Counted from the first letter of the stretch, positions 24,593 to 36,790 are shown. The stretch: 64,000 bases of DNA from Limnephilus marmoratus (GCA_917880885.1 OU862908.1:52473819-52537818), one strand, 5' to 3'. Notes: generated by a model from the letters alone, not told the origin. Translations and numbers: made by a program.

Positions 24593-25364
24593 TGTTATTA
24601 ATTGTGAATTGTAGTTATTTTGCACAATTCTTTTCCACTTTCAAAATATTTATTCTTCGTGTTTTTTAAACCATGTTGTCACTGATGAAGATCGCCGCAC
24701 CGCACCATCGAAAAAACATTCAATTGAATTATGAATAATTAAATGATTCCAATTGCATAAATCTCTTCTGATTCGTAGATAGTTCGTAGATGGTTCCGAG
24801 CATCCCTATAAGGAAAGCGTTAGAAGAGAGCCAAGAGAACCTATTTCCAAGGTAGAAATCATAAGGGTTTAAAAATTCTTTGTGTAATGAAGAAGAATTT
24901 ACTTCTCGTCGTGTAGACAACCATCCAATTTCCAACCCACTCTCAAGTCTACAGTCCTTACCAACGAATTGAAAGTACATAGTAAGATATTCATCTTAGT
25001 TTTTCTTCTACTTCCTTGTAGAGTGCATCGCCAATGTATCGAATGTTTTAAAATGTAACGCTAGTTCTCATCGCTGGAACAACTTCATTGCAGTGAGATT
25101 GGCGGGAAGATAGTAGTGGATGACTCATTGCCGCCCACACGTTGGTACTACAGTTGGTACTTTGGTACTAGTGCCAAGTTCCCAGCATACAGCATCCAGC
25201 ATCCAGCGGAAATGCCGGTGGACCACACGACGTTGCAATATGCGATTAAATGATTGGAAAATTATTTACGGCACCCTGAGATTGCACCGGTATTGTGATT
25301 ATTATTGAATAAAAACATTAATATTTTAAAAGGGTACATAAAATTAATTTTAATAGGTTTTTAA
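24593..25364. other. Spacer
   Basis: Contains small local repeats near 25135-25210 (GGTACT, CAGCATCCAGC). No gene or larger family was recognised. Confidence 0.35.
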
Positions 25365-26100
25365 CGGCTTCCAGGAAAATAATTTCCCTCAGGTGCCACG
25401 TCATATTTGGGGATGCTTTGATGAGGGTTTTTTGAGGAAAGGAAGGCGAGGAAGTTCTGTAAAGGAAAAAGGTATGTGAGGTAGATAGTAATCTAGGAGT
25501 CGGTGTGTCCAGGAGTGACGGACGAATAAATTCATCTCTCCCATTGCTTTGCGAGACGATGGATCGAGAGAGATCAGATGGAGGGGTCAGAAGGTCTCCC
25601 CAAACCAGTCACGCAGCTGGTGGACGAGAGCCGGCAGGGCACCAAGATCTGAACACACCTCACCCGATGACTGAATATATAAATATATATATATTTAGTT
25701 ATTTTTTCAACTTTTCTCTGTTTTTTTTTTTTTTTATCTTATCTTATCTTGTCTGTATCTTTATTTATTAGACAGTATAGCTAGGTTATCCCTAGACAGC
25801 TTATCTAGCTCCTTACTATATAATATTAAGTAAAAAAAAAAAAAAACTTAATAACTATAGATATTTCATTATTATTGGTGCATGATGTGTACATTAGTTA
25901 TTGGGTTTATAACCTAATTATTGTAATTTGTGGTTTTCTAATGCATGTAATATTATAAACCTGTAAATGTTCCCAATAAAGAAAATAAAATAAAAATGAA
26001 CCCAGGCACCCACTAAGTTACAAAACAGGTCGACCTTTGGCAGAGATGTTGGTTATTCAATAAATGGTTCCCGGGGTAGCGGTAACATACCCGCTGTTAC
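25365..26100 (-). mobile_element. A-element split by a LINE tail
   Basis: The 3' part (25365-25690) and 5' part (25993-26100) of one A-element are separated by the inserted LINE 3' tail at about 25700-25992. The two parts are colinear: text about ACCTCACCCGATGA continues as ACCCAGGCACCCAC after the insert. The 5' end abuts a SINE-B copy. Confidence 0.75.
25700..25992 (+). mobile_element. LINE 3' UTR and tail (Jockey-type), copy 1
   Basis: Begins with a T-run and TATCTTATCTTATCTTGTC and ends in CCCAATAAAGAAAATAAAAT, a typical A-rich LINE tail. The same sequence occurs inverted at 34.2-34.5 kb. No coding part remains. Confidence 0.75.
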
Positions 26101-26488
26101 ATGAATACCGCACAAGAATCCCAACTGCTCCCGTCTGGAGCCAGTGGGACTATGGTATTCCCAATTGGGGTATGTTGTGAGGCTGAAGGTAGTGGGGAGG
26201 GGAAGGAGATAGGGAAGAGGAATGTGGGGAAGTACCTGGCTATTCAGATCTGGTCACCAAACACGGCTAAAGCCATTTCAAGCAACGTTTCAATTCTGAA
26301 TGGTGGTCTTACACCAGGGCGATACTGAGAGTATCTTCCACTCTGGAACCTACTACATATTATTTTTAATGAATGAATTGTGAAATAACACAAATTAATC
26401 AAATAAGATTTATTTGCCATGCCGGGATTCGATCCCGCGACCTTCGAAGTGCTAGTCAAGAGCCTTACCGCTGGACTAGGCCAGCCGG
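26101..26488 (-). mobile_element. SINE-B, full-length copy
   Basis: On the minus strand the head reads GGCCTAGTCCAGCGGTAAGG (A-box-like), then GCGGGATCGAATCCCGG (B-box-like). The AT-rich linker and the body follow (CAGAGTGGAAGATACTCTC, GAAACGTTGCTTGAAATGG), ending GTGCGGTATTCATG. The head marks it as a tRNA-derived, pol III-type SINE. Open frames across the body are by-products. Confidence 0.85.
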
Positions 26489-26564
26489 CTTCCCAAATTG
26501 AAGTAGTAAATTTCGTATATTAGTAATCAGTTCAAATTTTGGTTCACACTTTGTTTTAGTTGGT

Positions 26565-26890
26565 ACGATAGGTACCGCACAAGCGTTTTAACTGCCCAGT
26601 TAGGAAATATCATGAAATTGAAGTGGAAGGAAAATGGGAAAAAAGGATGGAAAATACCCAGTTATTGAGATCTGGTCTCTAAACATGATATAGGCTGATG
26701 CCGCTGACGGCCTCCGTGGTCGAGTCGTAAGGCTCCAGACTTGACCAGATCTGAATATTCAGACACTTCCCCACCTTCTTCTTTCGCGTCTCCCCCGTCC
26801 CCCTGTACCTTCAGCTTCACAACATACCCCAATTGGGGATGTCATAGTCTCACTGGTTCAAGACGGTTGTGCAGGAGTCACAGTAAAAAA
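26565..26890. mobile_element. Two SINE-B pieces in inverted orientation
   Basis: A minus-strand piece (about 26565-26697, ending GAGATCTGGTCTCTAAACATG) meets a plus-strand piece (about 26703-26890). The second starts with the tRNA-like GGCCTCCGTGGTCGAGTCG and then jumps to the body, losing the linker. Together they form a partial inverted repeat. Confidence 0.7.
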
Positions 26891-26957
26891 AGGCTGCTCA
26901 CAGTTCATTAAAGTTGTAATTAAGTCATAAATTAATAACAGTTCATGAAAGTTGTAA

Positions 26958-27563
26958 TCCTATTAATTAATTAATTAATTAATAATATTATAAAGGCGAA
27001 AGTTTGTATGGATGTACGTTTGTTACTCTTTCACGCAAAAACTACTGAAAGGACTTTAAAATTTCTTTCACTAATAGAAAGATACATTATTTGCGAATAA
27101 TATAGGCTATCTATATTGGTAAACTCTGACGTTACGAATAAGCTCTGGCATTATGAAATTATTTATCATCCGTTTTCTCTCCCTAACAAAATTAAGTTAT
27201 TCCAGACGTCAGATGAAAAGTAAAACAATCGTGGTTGCCGTGGAAACGTTGTTGGCGTCGTATTTAATATCTATCTCTGAAAATGAATCGCCGAAATGTG
27301 TGTGGGCGTATAACTTCCGAACGATTGCACCAAATTGGATATTTTTTTGCAGAAAACTACTGGTGAGCTCTGGCATTATGAAATTTGTATAAAAAATTGC
27401 AGTAGGTGGTACGCGAGCTGTTTGAAAACTAAATGTACTGCAAATTAATGAGGGTGGATGGCGGGGGGTGAGGGGAGGGCGGGGGAGAGGGGTGGAGGGG
27501 GGAGGAGCAGGCGGAGTGGAAACTCTCTAATACCATGCAAGCGAAGCCGCGGGAAAAAGCTAG
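26958..27563 (+). mobile_element. Non-autonomous Helitron 3
   Basis: Starts TCCTATTAATTAATT...TTATAAAGGCGAAAGTTTG after A and ends GCCGCGGGAAAAAGCTAG before T. It contains the family word TTACTCTTTCACGC and a G-rich tract near 27455-27515. A TTAA microsatellite expansion interrupts the start. Confidence 0.8.
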
Positions 27564-28384
27564 TTAATTCATATATTAATATAACCCATGGGTTATTTTA
27601 AACCTCATTAATTAATCTGTATAAAAAATAAGCTGTAAGAATAATGCTTTTCCAGTTGATTCAATATAACGGTGTAAATAATATAAAACCTCCTCGGTGA
27701 CACGAACAGATTAGTGAAATAAATCTACGCGTATTGTGTCTCGTGAGATCAAACAATGTTAACGTTACTGACTATAATTTGTCACATGACATGATAGGAC
27801 ATCTTGTACTCGAAATATATTTCATCTCCATAATATAATGCCATCTGTGGAGCATGATCCGGAATTAAATTGTGTCACTTGATCCAACAACAGAGGGGTA
27901 TTAGAAACCTGTATTTGTGGCGCCCAGATCTTTGTTATTTAGAGTTATTTGTGGTGGCTGTTAAAACGTTCTTAAAGTCGGATATGATTTTGGATTTTCA
28001 TGGTCAAAAGTAATTTATTTTTGGGGTATATTTAACCAACAGCGTTACAGTGTCTGCCTCATCTGCCCTGATGATAGATACCTACTGTAACGCTGTGCGA
28101 AACGTTGGTTAAAGAAGGGCGTAGCGCAATACGGCATAATATCCCAAAACTAAATCCTTATTATATTCTAATAGTCGGTAGTTTCATCCTCTAAATACCT
28201 ACATTAAGCGGTGCTTAAAATCTATGGTATTTCAAAAAAGATGCTAAAACGAGCTGTTTTCTCGAGTGTTTCCGCTTCCTGTCGTTTGGTGGTTTTACGA
28301 TAAAGGTTTCCAAACCATTAATATTCAACTTTAATGATATCTTTAATTGGATAAGAAATGAACGATATTATTAACGTTTAATAT
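27564..28384. other. Spacer with one inverted repeat
   Basis: Mostly unique AT-rich sequence. At about 28033-28110 the arms ACCAACAGCGTTACAGT and ACTGTAACGCTGT...TTGGTT form an imperfect hairpin. I see no gene. Confidence 0.4.
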
Positions 28385-29005
28385 TAGCCCTAATACTAAT
28401 AACCTCTGCCATAGGTCACCCCAAGTGGTTCGCTACGTTCCACGATTTAACGGGGGTGCCCGGGTTAATCGGGTGAAGTTTGTATTTTTTTTTTCAAATT
28501 AACATCTCATAGGAGGCCCTGAGACCCAAGTTGTAGGAGGGTGGCACATAGGGAGGCAAATCGTTCCATAACCAAGTTGCTGAATTCAAGAATGAGTCGT
28601 AGAAACGGCGTTCTCGTGTGATAAATGTTAACTGTGTACAAATGCTGGGAGCGTTTGACGACTATGAACCGGTGCCAAAGGGATCAGTGACGCTAGTTTC
28701 TCTGAGCATATTCCATTTTAATAAATACCCTGTAGAACAATGACAATATTCCCAATTGTGTTTTAAACATTGCACTCCTGATTGTCCGAGTCTTGTTTGC
28801 GTGTGCGTCTGTCCATTAACTGTCCCGCAGTGGGAGGGATGGATTCATACGTTATTCCTGGACATATTGATCTCCATATTCCTACCCACCGTCATACCTT
28901 TTTCCTTCCCAGTATTTCACCTGCTTCATTTCCAAAAAGGTACTTCACACAACATCCCCACAGGAAAATCATTTTCCTCAGGGCCTCTTGTCCGGAGTGA
29001 GTTAG
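28385..29005 (+). mobile_element. A-element interrupted by a LINE-A fragment
   Basis: The 5' part (28385-28472, CACCCCAAGTGGTTCGCTAC) and the 3' part (about 28815-29005, CGCAGTGGGAGGGATGGATTC to the CCTCAGGGCCTCTTG hairpin) lie in plus orientation. Between them, about 28495-28790 is a degenerate minus-strand LINE-A piece beginning with its hairpin tail. That is insertion of a LINE into its own non-autonomous partner. Confidence 0.65.
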
Positions 29006-29051
29006 AAGTATGATTCTATTAATTAATCTATTACTAAATAATCTAAAAATA

Positions 29052-29283
29052 CACACACTAAGACAGCGCAAAATAAACGACTTAACTTTTGTATTCAAAA
29101 TACTTAACTCTAAATTCAACTGGAGCGAACTCTTACAACTCATTAACTTACGAATACCGACAGTAACTACACGACAAAATACACTATTCTGCTGCAGCAT
29201 TCATAAGCGGAACTACATTGCCCACTCTCCGATACAACAATTTCACACTATGGGAAATCAGTACTTAGGTGACGATTTTTTTT
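29052..29283 (+). pseudogene. Jockey-like LINE ORF2 C-terminal fragment
   Basis: The frame reads KINDLTFVFKILNSKFNWSE, then LLQLINLRIPTVTTRQNTLF and HKRNYIAHSPIQQFHTMGN. This is the terminal region of Jockey/CR1-type reverse-transcriptase proteins (an L..L..R.P...TR motif, then R.NY...SP). It is cut off where a SINE-B begins. It is a small dead fragment and its lineage appears to differ from LINE-A. Confidence 0.7.
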
Positions 29284-29690
29284 ACATGAATACCGCACAA
29301 GAGTCCCAACTGCTCCCTTCTGAAGCCAGTGAGACGATGGCATCCCCAGTTGGGGTATGTTGTGAGGCTGAAGGTAACGGGGAGGGGAAGGACATAGGGA
29401 AGAGGAAGGTGGGGAAGTACCTGGCTATTCAGATCTGGTCACCAAACACGGCTAATGCAATTTTAAGCAACGTTTCAATTCTGAATGGTGGTCTTACACC
29501 AGGGCGATACTGAGAGTATCTTCCTCTCTGGAACGTGCCGCAAATATACTATATATTATTTTAAATGAATAAATTGTGAAATAACACAAATTAATCAAAT
29601 GAAATTTATTTGTCACGCCGGGATTCGATCCCGCGACCTTCGATGTGCGAGTCAAGAGCCTTAAATACCGCTGGACTAAGCCGGCCGTCA
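29284..29690 (-). mobile_element. SINE-B, full-length copy
   Basis: Nearly identical in layout to the copy at 26.1 kb: the head complement GGGATTCGATCCCGCGACC is on the right and the body end ATGAATACCGCACAAGAG on the left. There is a small insertion (TAAA) in the head near 29663. It abuts the Jockey-like fragment, so it may have inserted there. Confidence 0.85.
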
Positions 29691-30379
29691 TGACATATTT
29701 AACATCAACTTGGCGAATTTTGTGGATCTTGTAAAAAAATTATTCCAAAACTATTCCTAAACATATCAGTAGTTTTGTAAACCTGTCAAATCGCTATATT
29801 TTTGTATTTTTGTGACTTGTATGCATTTTTAATCTGATTTTATATTTATTATTTCTTTAACTGTTTAATAATCATCTGTCATGAAATAATTGTCCTACTA
29901 AATATGTTAAAACCCTCTGGGCATTAAATAAATAAATAAATGATGTTTTGACAAATGCAAAGTGAGAAAGCTGTGAATTTGCAATGTATAATACAAGTTC
30001 GCACATATTCAAAGACACTTTCGTGCGCGGTCCCCATTTGACGTTGTGTGAAAACGGTGAAAACATAGGTTAGGTGTTTAATTATATTTGAATAGGGAAT
30101 ACTTCCATAACTTACGCATCCCCTTTTATTTACTTACTCTTCACAACTCTCCCCAATTAGTAGGATCGGCTGCCTTGAGCATTTGAAAATCTCTCTGATA
30201 CAAAAGCTTTTCACCGTCATCGACCATTCAGGTTTTCCACCATTCACTACACGAATACACATATTATGCAATTATCAAATTATCATTATTCCAAAAATTG
30301 AGGTGGTTATTTTAGTGATAACAACGAGCAAATCGATTAATTTATACAACCAGACCTAATTATGCTGATTATCGGGTAT
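29691..30379. other. Spacer
   Basis: AT-rich, with a short (AAAT)n run near 29927-29940. I see no gene or named repeat. Confidence 0.35.
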
Positions 30380-30800
30380 TGGAAATACGACGGGCCTGAT
30401 TGACTCGACCATGTGAGCTGTGAGCTGAGAGCAGAGAGGCTGCGATCCGTAACCAAGGCGACGAGCAAAACAAAAGCGGCGAGATCCTCTCTCGTCTCTC
30501 GGAGGCGAGGACAATCTTCCATGTCTTAATGTCCCGTGATTTGTCACGGTCCCATCGACCGCAGTGCCGATCTTTTGTGTTCGCGTTTACAGCTCGCTAT
30601 AAAAATAACAAATATCCTCTCAGGCCATTCACAATTGCGGGGACGATTGCCATTGTAGTGTCGGGCACATTGACATGGGCGTAATGCAATAGGGACCCTC
30701 GGCGATTTGGTTACCAAAATGGCGAGCAGTCAGGCGTGAAAGTCGTAGAGCGACGATGAACTCGAGGGAAAAACTTAATTATTACTGCGGTATTTTTATG
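30380..30800. promoter_or_regulatory. GC-richer unique patch, candidate enhancer
   Basis: This is the most extensive unique, balanced-composition block downstream of drm. It contains several GCCAT or ATGGC words (Pleiohomeotic/YY1-like cores, for example AAAATGGCG) and many CG words. It holds no open frame of note and no similarity to any repeat in the window. Confidence 0.35.
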
Positions 30801-32184
30801 CACTTCACTAAATGCGCGAAACGACAATTGTTGGTTACGATCGGAAGTGGCTAATTGTTTATTATTAATGTTTTTTTAAGACTGCATGCGGGCGTGAAAA
30901 TAGTACACTCATATACTACAAAAATCAACTGAGTGGACATTAATATATTCAAAATTTTACCTCTACAGAAGTTTTCTTCTTACAATTCAACAATATTTTA
31001 AACCCAATTTAATTAAATTTAATGAACATAAAAATTTAGCCAAATTTATACTTTTTGTGAATAGAAATGTTTACATCTATTATCGACGAACCTATATAAA
31101 AAACCGAGTACATATATTAGGTTATAATTTAAACTGTTAAAAAATGTTGAAATTTACACTCTTATGACCCTTAAAATGCACGGACAAGTCGCGTTGCTTC
31201 GAGAGACTAATGCAAATCCATGAAATATATTTTAGCAAAATATCGTAAAATCAAACCTCTACTGCGTCGATGGCATCGAAAATGCATATTTTAGTCAAAT
31301 TTGAACTAACATTCTTAATAGGTTACGTATATTTTACAAAAAGTAATAAATATCTTAATTTTTTTTCACAAATAACAAGTTCTTTCACAAGGCAAATGAT
31401 TATAAAAGAAAATCTCATTATAAGAAATCTCTATCGAGCGATAATCCTTCACAATAATCGATTTGTGAGGGACTGGAGTGTTTTAATTAAACTACATAAC
31501 AAGTATTTCATCCTTGGCACAGCATCGCATCATGGCTTCTCAGGTCCATCGGCAATATTAATGTAGTATTCATAACATCTTATTCATCCGCGAAGAGAAA
31601 TGACTTCTGTAGAGGCGAGAGGCAGGTGAAGGACCACCGCTGTAGAAGCTGATTAACTCTAAACGGGCAGACTCGATGTGAGAATAAAGGGTTTTTTAAT
31701 TAAACTGGAGATGGTTGTAATAAGACTAACAATAAGGACAGTATAGAGAATAACATTGATACACTTTTGTTTATGAAACATACATTGATATAACACCTGC
31801 GAAGCATGCTGCACTTAAATCTAATTATTTGTGAAGTTTTGTTTGTCCAATGTCTATATGTAGTTCCATAGTATAGATATCACAGAAAAATAGCAGTCAG
31901 TTGCCAGACGTTTTAAGAAAAGTACGCATTCATGATAATCGGTTATGTCGGCTTTTATCAATCAAAAGTTATGTGTATTACATCTTTATAACTTTTATAC
32001 TAATAGAACAGGGAAATAATAAGTTAGAAGTAAACAATATTGTTAAAATGTTGACATCGTAAAATCTTATTTAAAACTAATAAGAATTCATTGCCTACGC
32101 GATACAAGAAATTTCATTTCCATAGAGTTGTAAATTAAAATATTAAAAATAAAAATATTTATTACCGATATACGTAAAGATTGC
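30801..32184. other. AT-rich spacer
   Basis: No recognisable gene. A moderately GC-richer bit lies near 31590-31690. Open frame 31270-31566 has no family resemblance. Confidence 0.35.
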
Positions 32185-32194
32185 AGCGAATAAA

Positions 32195-32330
32195 AATACG
32201 CGTTAAGAAAATGAAGATAATGTTGGTAGTTAGTTCTTGGTCGAAGAATGATACAGTTAAATATGACCGAATCGGATAGGGACATAGGTCCTGGGTTCGA
32301 GTCCCAGATGTGACCGTATCTTTTTCTGTT
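32195..32330 (+). mobile_element. Possible tRNA-headed SINE relic
   Basis: A strong B-box-like stretch (CTGGGTTCGAGTCCCAG) is preceded by AATCGGATAGGGAC, and the upstream word GCGTTAAGAAAATGAAG also occurs near 9.3 kb. No A box is clear. Confidence 0.3.
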
Positions 32331-32519
32331 TTTTCGGTTTCAGATTTTCGATGGATTTTCGCTAATATTGTCTTCATTATTTAAAAAAAATATAAATGAT
32401 CACATGCCAAGTTTTTAGGTCCAGGGCGATTGAGTGGTTACTCTGCGTAGGACAAAAATCAGTAATTACAACACGATTATACAGTACGAACGTACGATAA
32501 AAAATATGTTTTTATTGCG

Positions 32520-32567
32520 AACTTCACACAGGAGGCCACGAGGCAAATAATTTCCCCGGGCAGATAA
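32520..32567 (-). mobile_element. Solo A-element/LINE-A hairpin tail
   Basis: Only the extreme 3' end is present (CACACAGGAGGCCACGAGG, then AATAATTTCCCCGGG), the expected result of severe 5' truncation. Confidence 0.65.
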
Positions 32568-34227
32568 GGTGACTAACAAGTACAGTTGTACAGAGGATTT
32601 TCCAAAATGTTTATAAATTGTAGATACTAGGTGTAGAAATAAATGTATTCATCGATTGGTCGCGTCATGAGGGGCGACAAAAAATAAAATATTAGCCAAA
32701 TGATAATGTAATTCATGGAAAATTGACGATACAATGTTTCATTTCTTCAAAATCATCTAACTGGCACGACTCTTCGACAGGAGGGGGCGGTATGAAAATT
32801 CTTTACAATATTAAAAGGCACCTAACACGTCAGGCATTTTATAATTTTTAATTACTCGTAAGTTAGTAATAACGCTCATGTTTTATACTTTCTGTTTTCA
32901 TACTACCAACAATAATAGTTAGCTTCCATTGAATTAATTGTAATTTTGAAAAAATTGTAATTTATTATTTGTATACATTATTTATTTGTAGGAGTGGAGC
33001 AGATAACTACTATTCATTTTCTAAGAGATTATTCAACCGGCTTCACATTCACATCGTGGGTTCAAAGTAACCTGATTGAGCCTTCAATATTTTGTTTAGG
33101 ATCTTCAGAAGTCATTAGCTGAAAATTAATGAAGACGATTTATAACCCTACAAAGCTGAATCATATTGACTGACGTTTGGAAAAAAAGAATATTCCCGCC
33201 ACTAATCGAAAAACAAAAGACGATCTCACAATATTTTATTCTATATTCAAACTTCGGTAGCCAATCGGTTAGGCTTGTGATTAGCGAGGCAGACATTAAA
33301 ATAATAATAAAAGAATTCATTATTTCGGTAGATGGAAAATGGTTCATCAATATCTATGGGAACCTTCAAGCAGTCGACAAAGATTGGTAGACACCTTAAC
33401 GTCGGTTATTTAGTAGGAGTGAAAGCTTTTTTTTGATGTAGATACATTTTAAGTGCAATGGCCTACCAAATTCTTGAGAAGCTTTATTAGTAGACGTATG
33501 AATTATATTTTTTAACTAAACCATCTGCTTTATGAACTATATTTATGATAGGCGGCTCTGCCTTGGTTTCAGTACCCCTTTTTATAGAATGGCTGTGTGT
33601 GGAATAAGGTTGGCATATTGTGTTTCTGCAATTCAATCGATTTTTCCAATCTCAATACCTAATTATTAAAATTTTACGTAACAATCTAAAAGAAGATTCT
33701 TAAACTTAACTTTTTCAGACAGAAAATCTGTCCAAATTTTATGACATTAGAGCAAATTACTTTATAGTTTTACTGCTTTTATGAACAATTATAAAGTCCA
33801 TGTTAATATGGTTAGAAGAGAGACAATTCAGCTATAAGTCTGTCAAAATAGAGTAGAAAATATAAAAACTGGAACTACTAAATTTGTAGACTGGCAACAC
33901 CAATTTAACTGTCAAATATTTCTTTGAAGTGCAATGACACTGAATGTGAAGAACACAGTAACCACATTTTAAAAAACATTATTTCTTCATGACATAAATT
34001 TTATTAAAAGGTGTTTAATAAAGCGATTTGCTTTAATTTAATATAACATAAATTTGAATTTAACAATAGATAGAAAGGAAGAATCACTAATGGTGAGTTT
34101 AGTTAGACTACTTTTAGATCTGAATGAGTTAAATATATTCAGATCTAAAATTAGAGACTTGATCTAAAGCCCAGGCAACGCTAAGTACTTTATCTAGTAT
34201 TAAATAAATGTGAGCAATTTCTAACCT
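32568..34227. other. AT-rich spacer
   Basis: Overlapping frames on both strands at 33126-33390 have no recognisable family. I see no gene or named repeat otherwise. Confidence 0.35.
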
Positions 34228-34490
34228 GTGCTTTATTTTTATTTATTTTTATTTTATTTTCTTTATTGGTAACATTTACAGGTTTACTTGCATTAGAAAA
34301 TCACAAATTACAATAATTAGGTTATAAACCCAATAACTAATGTTCACATCATGCACCAATAATAATGAAAAAATCTATAGTTATTAAGTTTTTTTTTCTT
34401 ACTTAATATTATAGTCTAGGGATAACTTAGCTATACTGTCTAATAAATAAAGATACAGACAAGATAAGATAAGATAAAAATAAAAAACAG
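34228..34490 (-). mobile_element. LINE 3' UTR and tail (Jockey-type), copy 2
   Basis: Inverted counterpart of the tail at 25.7-26.0 kb, from TTTATTTTATTTTCTTTATTG through AATAACTAATGTTCACATCA to AGACAAGATAAGATAAGAT. Moderately diverged from copy 1. Confidence 0.75.
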
Positions 34491-36373
34491 AGAAAAAAAA
34501 ACAGAGATTTATATTTTTTATATTTTATTACATTATAGTTATTCTTCATTATGTTAACACAAAATTGCAAAGGTATAATAATAATATACCTATATTCAAT
34601 TCTAATTTTGAGATCGGCGGATATCACTATACTGCAATGAAAAAATATTTTTTCCACTATTATGCCTTTTTAATTTTTTATGAAAATGTAGGTTACACAG
34701 CTTTACTTTAACACCATGAGTTATGTGTTTAGTATTGCCATTTGATCAACAGTGGCGCCCTCATATACTTTCTACTCTTTTTTGACAGACTATATCTCAA
34801 TGTCCATAATTGATTACTGTTTCTAGCTAGAGAATTCTTTTTACAAATTACCAGTTCATTTCATGAACGTAAACATATTACTTATTTTTTTATTTATAAC
34901 ATTGACGGCTTTTACATAACATAACATAAACTACAACATGAGAAATTAGAATTGCGTAAGTAACAAAGAGCCATGTAAAACATCAAATGATTGTAAATAG
35001 TTGTTTAGAACACGTGTAAATAACAAAGCAAAATGAAATCTTTAATGCAATATTGGAACGACTGAGAAATATACATAATTAATACGTCTTATTCTATTTA
35101 ATTAAAAGTATATGAAAGTGACTTTAGACGAAGATGAGGGACACAGAAAATGCATAAGGGTTGGCATATTGTGAGTAAAGTATATTACAGATTAAAAAGA
35201 TGAGCGTGTAAAAAAGAAAAGAATTGAAAATAGAAGTTGAAAACAAGTGTAAATAAAATAGCAATCAATGTGATCCAGTGAATAATTCAATATTGCATAA
35301 AATATATTTAAATAATATATATGTAAATAGCTTAAGATAAAGACGAGTACGTTGAAAATGTTCGATGTTGTTATTTTATTATTTACAATAATTATTTTAC
35401 TTGTTGTCTTGAACAATCAAAATTATTGTAAGTCATTTTGACAGTTCGCGAAACGCAAAAGGCCGGCCGTTGCAAATTGGCGACTGTCAAAAACGATGAG
35501 TGCACACTTTTGACTATTAGCACTATTAAAGTGCTAATTGAAAACTTTCAAAAAGCGTAGGGTGAATGACGTGCGCCTCCTCCTACCAGGAAAACAGAAT
35601 ATTGTTTCGGTTAACAGTTGTTTTTTCAAAGGGATATGTAACCTTTCATTATGCCGTCGGGCGGGACAATAGAGGATGATTTGAAGATGGTATGATTTCA
35701 GAATCTGACAGTTGTGAGGACTCGAGGAGATGGGCGGATCAATACACAGGCTTTAAGCTTTTGGGTGCATTAGTAGCGATTTTTTAGTGCGCTTTATTAT
35801 AAATGCACACTTTGATGCGATAGGGTACGGATATTTTTGAGTTTTTGTTAAAAATATTAATTTTGAGCTTTTTAAATCGGGAATACTTTTTCATGTCTTC
35901 ATCTAAATGTTTTATTTGGTGGAAAGCAAAGTTGGAGATACTCTGGAGAGAGCTCAACATTCCGATTCAAAAGGTTGAAATATTTTAACAGGCATTAAAA
36001 CTATGTTTAGAAATCAGATTTAAATACAACGATATATATGTCGTAAATTTCAGTTTTCTTCTTCTTCACAGCAGACCTTTACTGACAGTGTCGCTAAAGG
36101 ATATTGTGAAGTAGTTAGGGATAGAAACGTTCTTGTGTTGTTTGACTTGTAACAATTTTTGATTTGATCACAAATTATGATTTATCTAGGAGCTACGCGT
36201 TTGAAATTTACAAAAGTCGGTTTTATTTGACACTTGGTAAATATTTTTATTAACGCTCTAGTGGGCTTTTAGCTGAAAATTTTACAATTAATTACAGTAT
36301 TAAGTATAACACGATAAATATAGTTCTAGTACCTACTCGTAAGAAAACAGTACATATACAGATATCTATCCTA
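34491..36373. other. Spacer with a mild GC patch
   Basis: Near 34885-34935 a LINE-like T-rich tail start is possible. Around 35440-35720 composition is more balanced and unique, so a weak regulatory candidate. No gene was recognised. Confidence 0.35.
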
Positions 36374-36790
36374 TCCTACTAATATTATAAAGGCGAAAGT
36401 TTGTATGGATGTATGTTTGTTACTCTTTCACGCGAAAACTACTGAATGGATTTTCATGAAACTTTATAATAATATAGCTCATACATCAGAATAGGCTATA
36501 GGCAATAGATTAGAGCTCTGGCATTATGAAATTTATATACAAAAATTGCAATAGGTGGCACACGAGCTGTTTGAAAAATGAATGTAACGGGTAGGGGGGA
36601 TGGGTGAGGGCGGAGGGTACGGGGGGAGGGTGAGGGGTGAGGGGGGATTTGTGGGGGGAGGGGGAAGGCTGGAGAAGGGTGAGAGGGGGCAGGGGAGAGT
36701 AGGAGGGGGGGGGATTGGAGTGGGGATAGGGAAGGTGGAGGAGGCGCTGTGGGTACCCCCTAATACTATGCGAGCCGGGGCGAAAGCTAG
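36374..36790 (+). mobile_element. Non-autonomous Helitron 4
   Basis: Starts TCCTACTAATATTATAAAGG after A and ends GCCGGGGCGAAAGCTAG before T. It shares its 5' part with Helitron 3. The centre (about 36590-36745) is a long, almost pure G/A tract with many GGG and GGGG runs. No coding. Confidence 0.85.

Noticed and set aside
26400..26490. Possible true tRNA gene
   Set aside because: A and B boxes are present, but the cloverleaf is incomplete and the same head heads every full SINE-B copy.
33126..33390. Overlapping frames on both strands
   Set aside because: Both are about 74 codons and neither shows a motif or repeat partner, so nothing can be supported.
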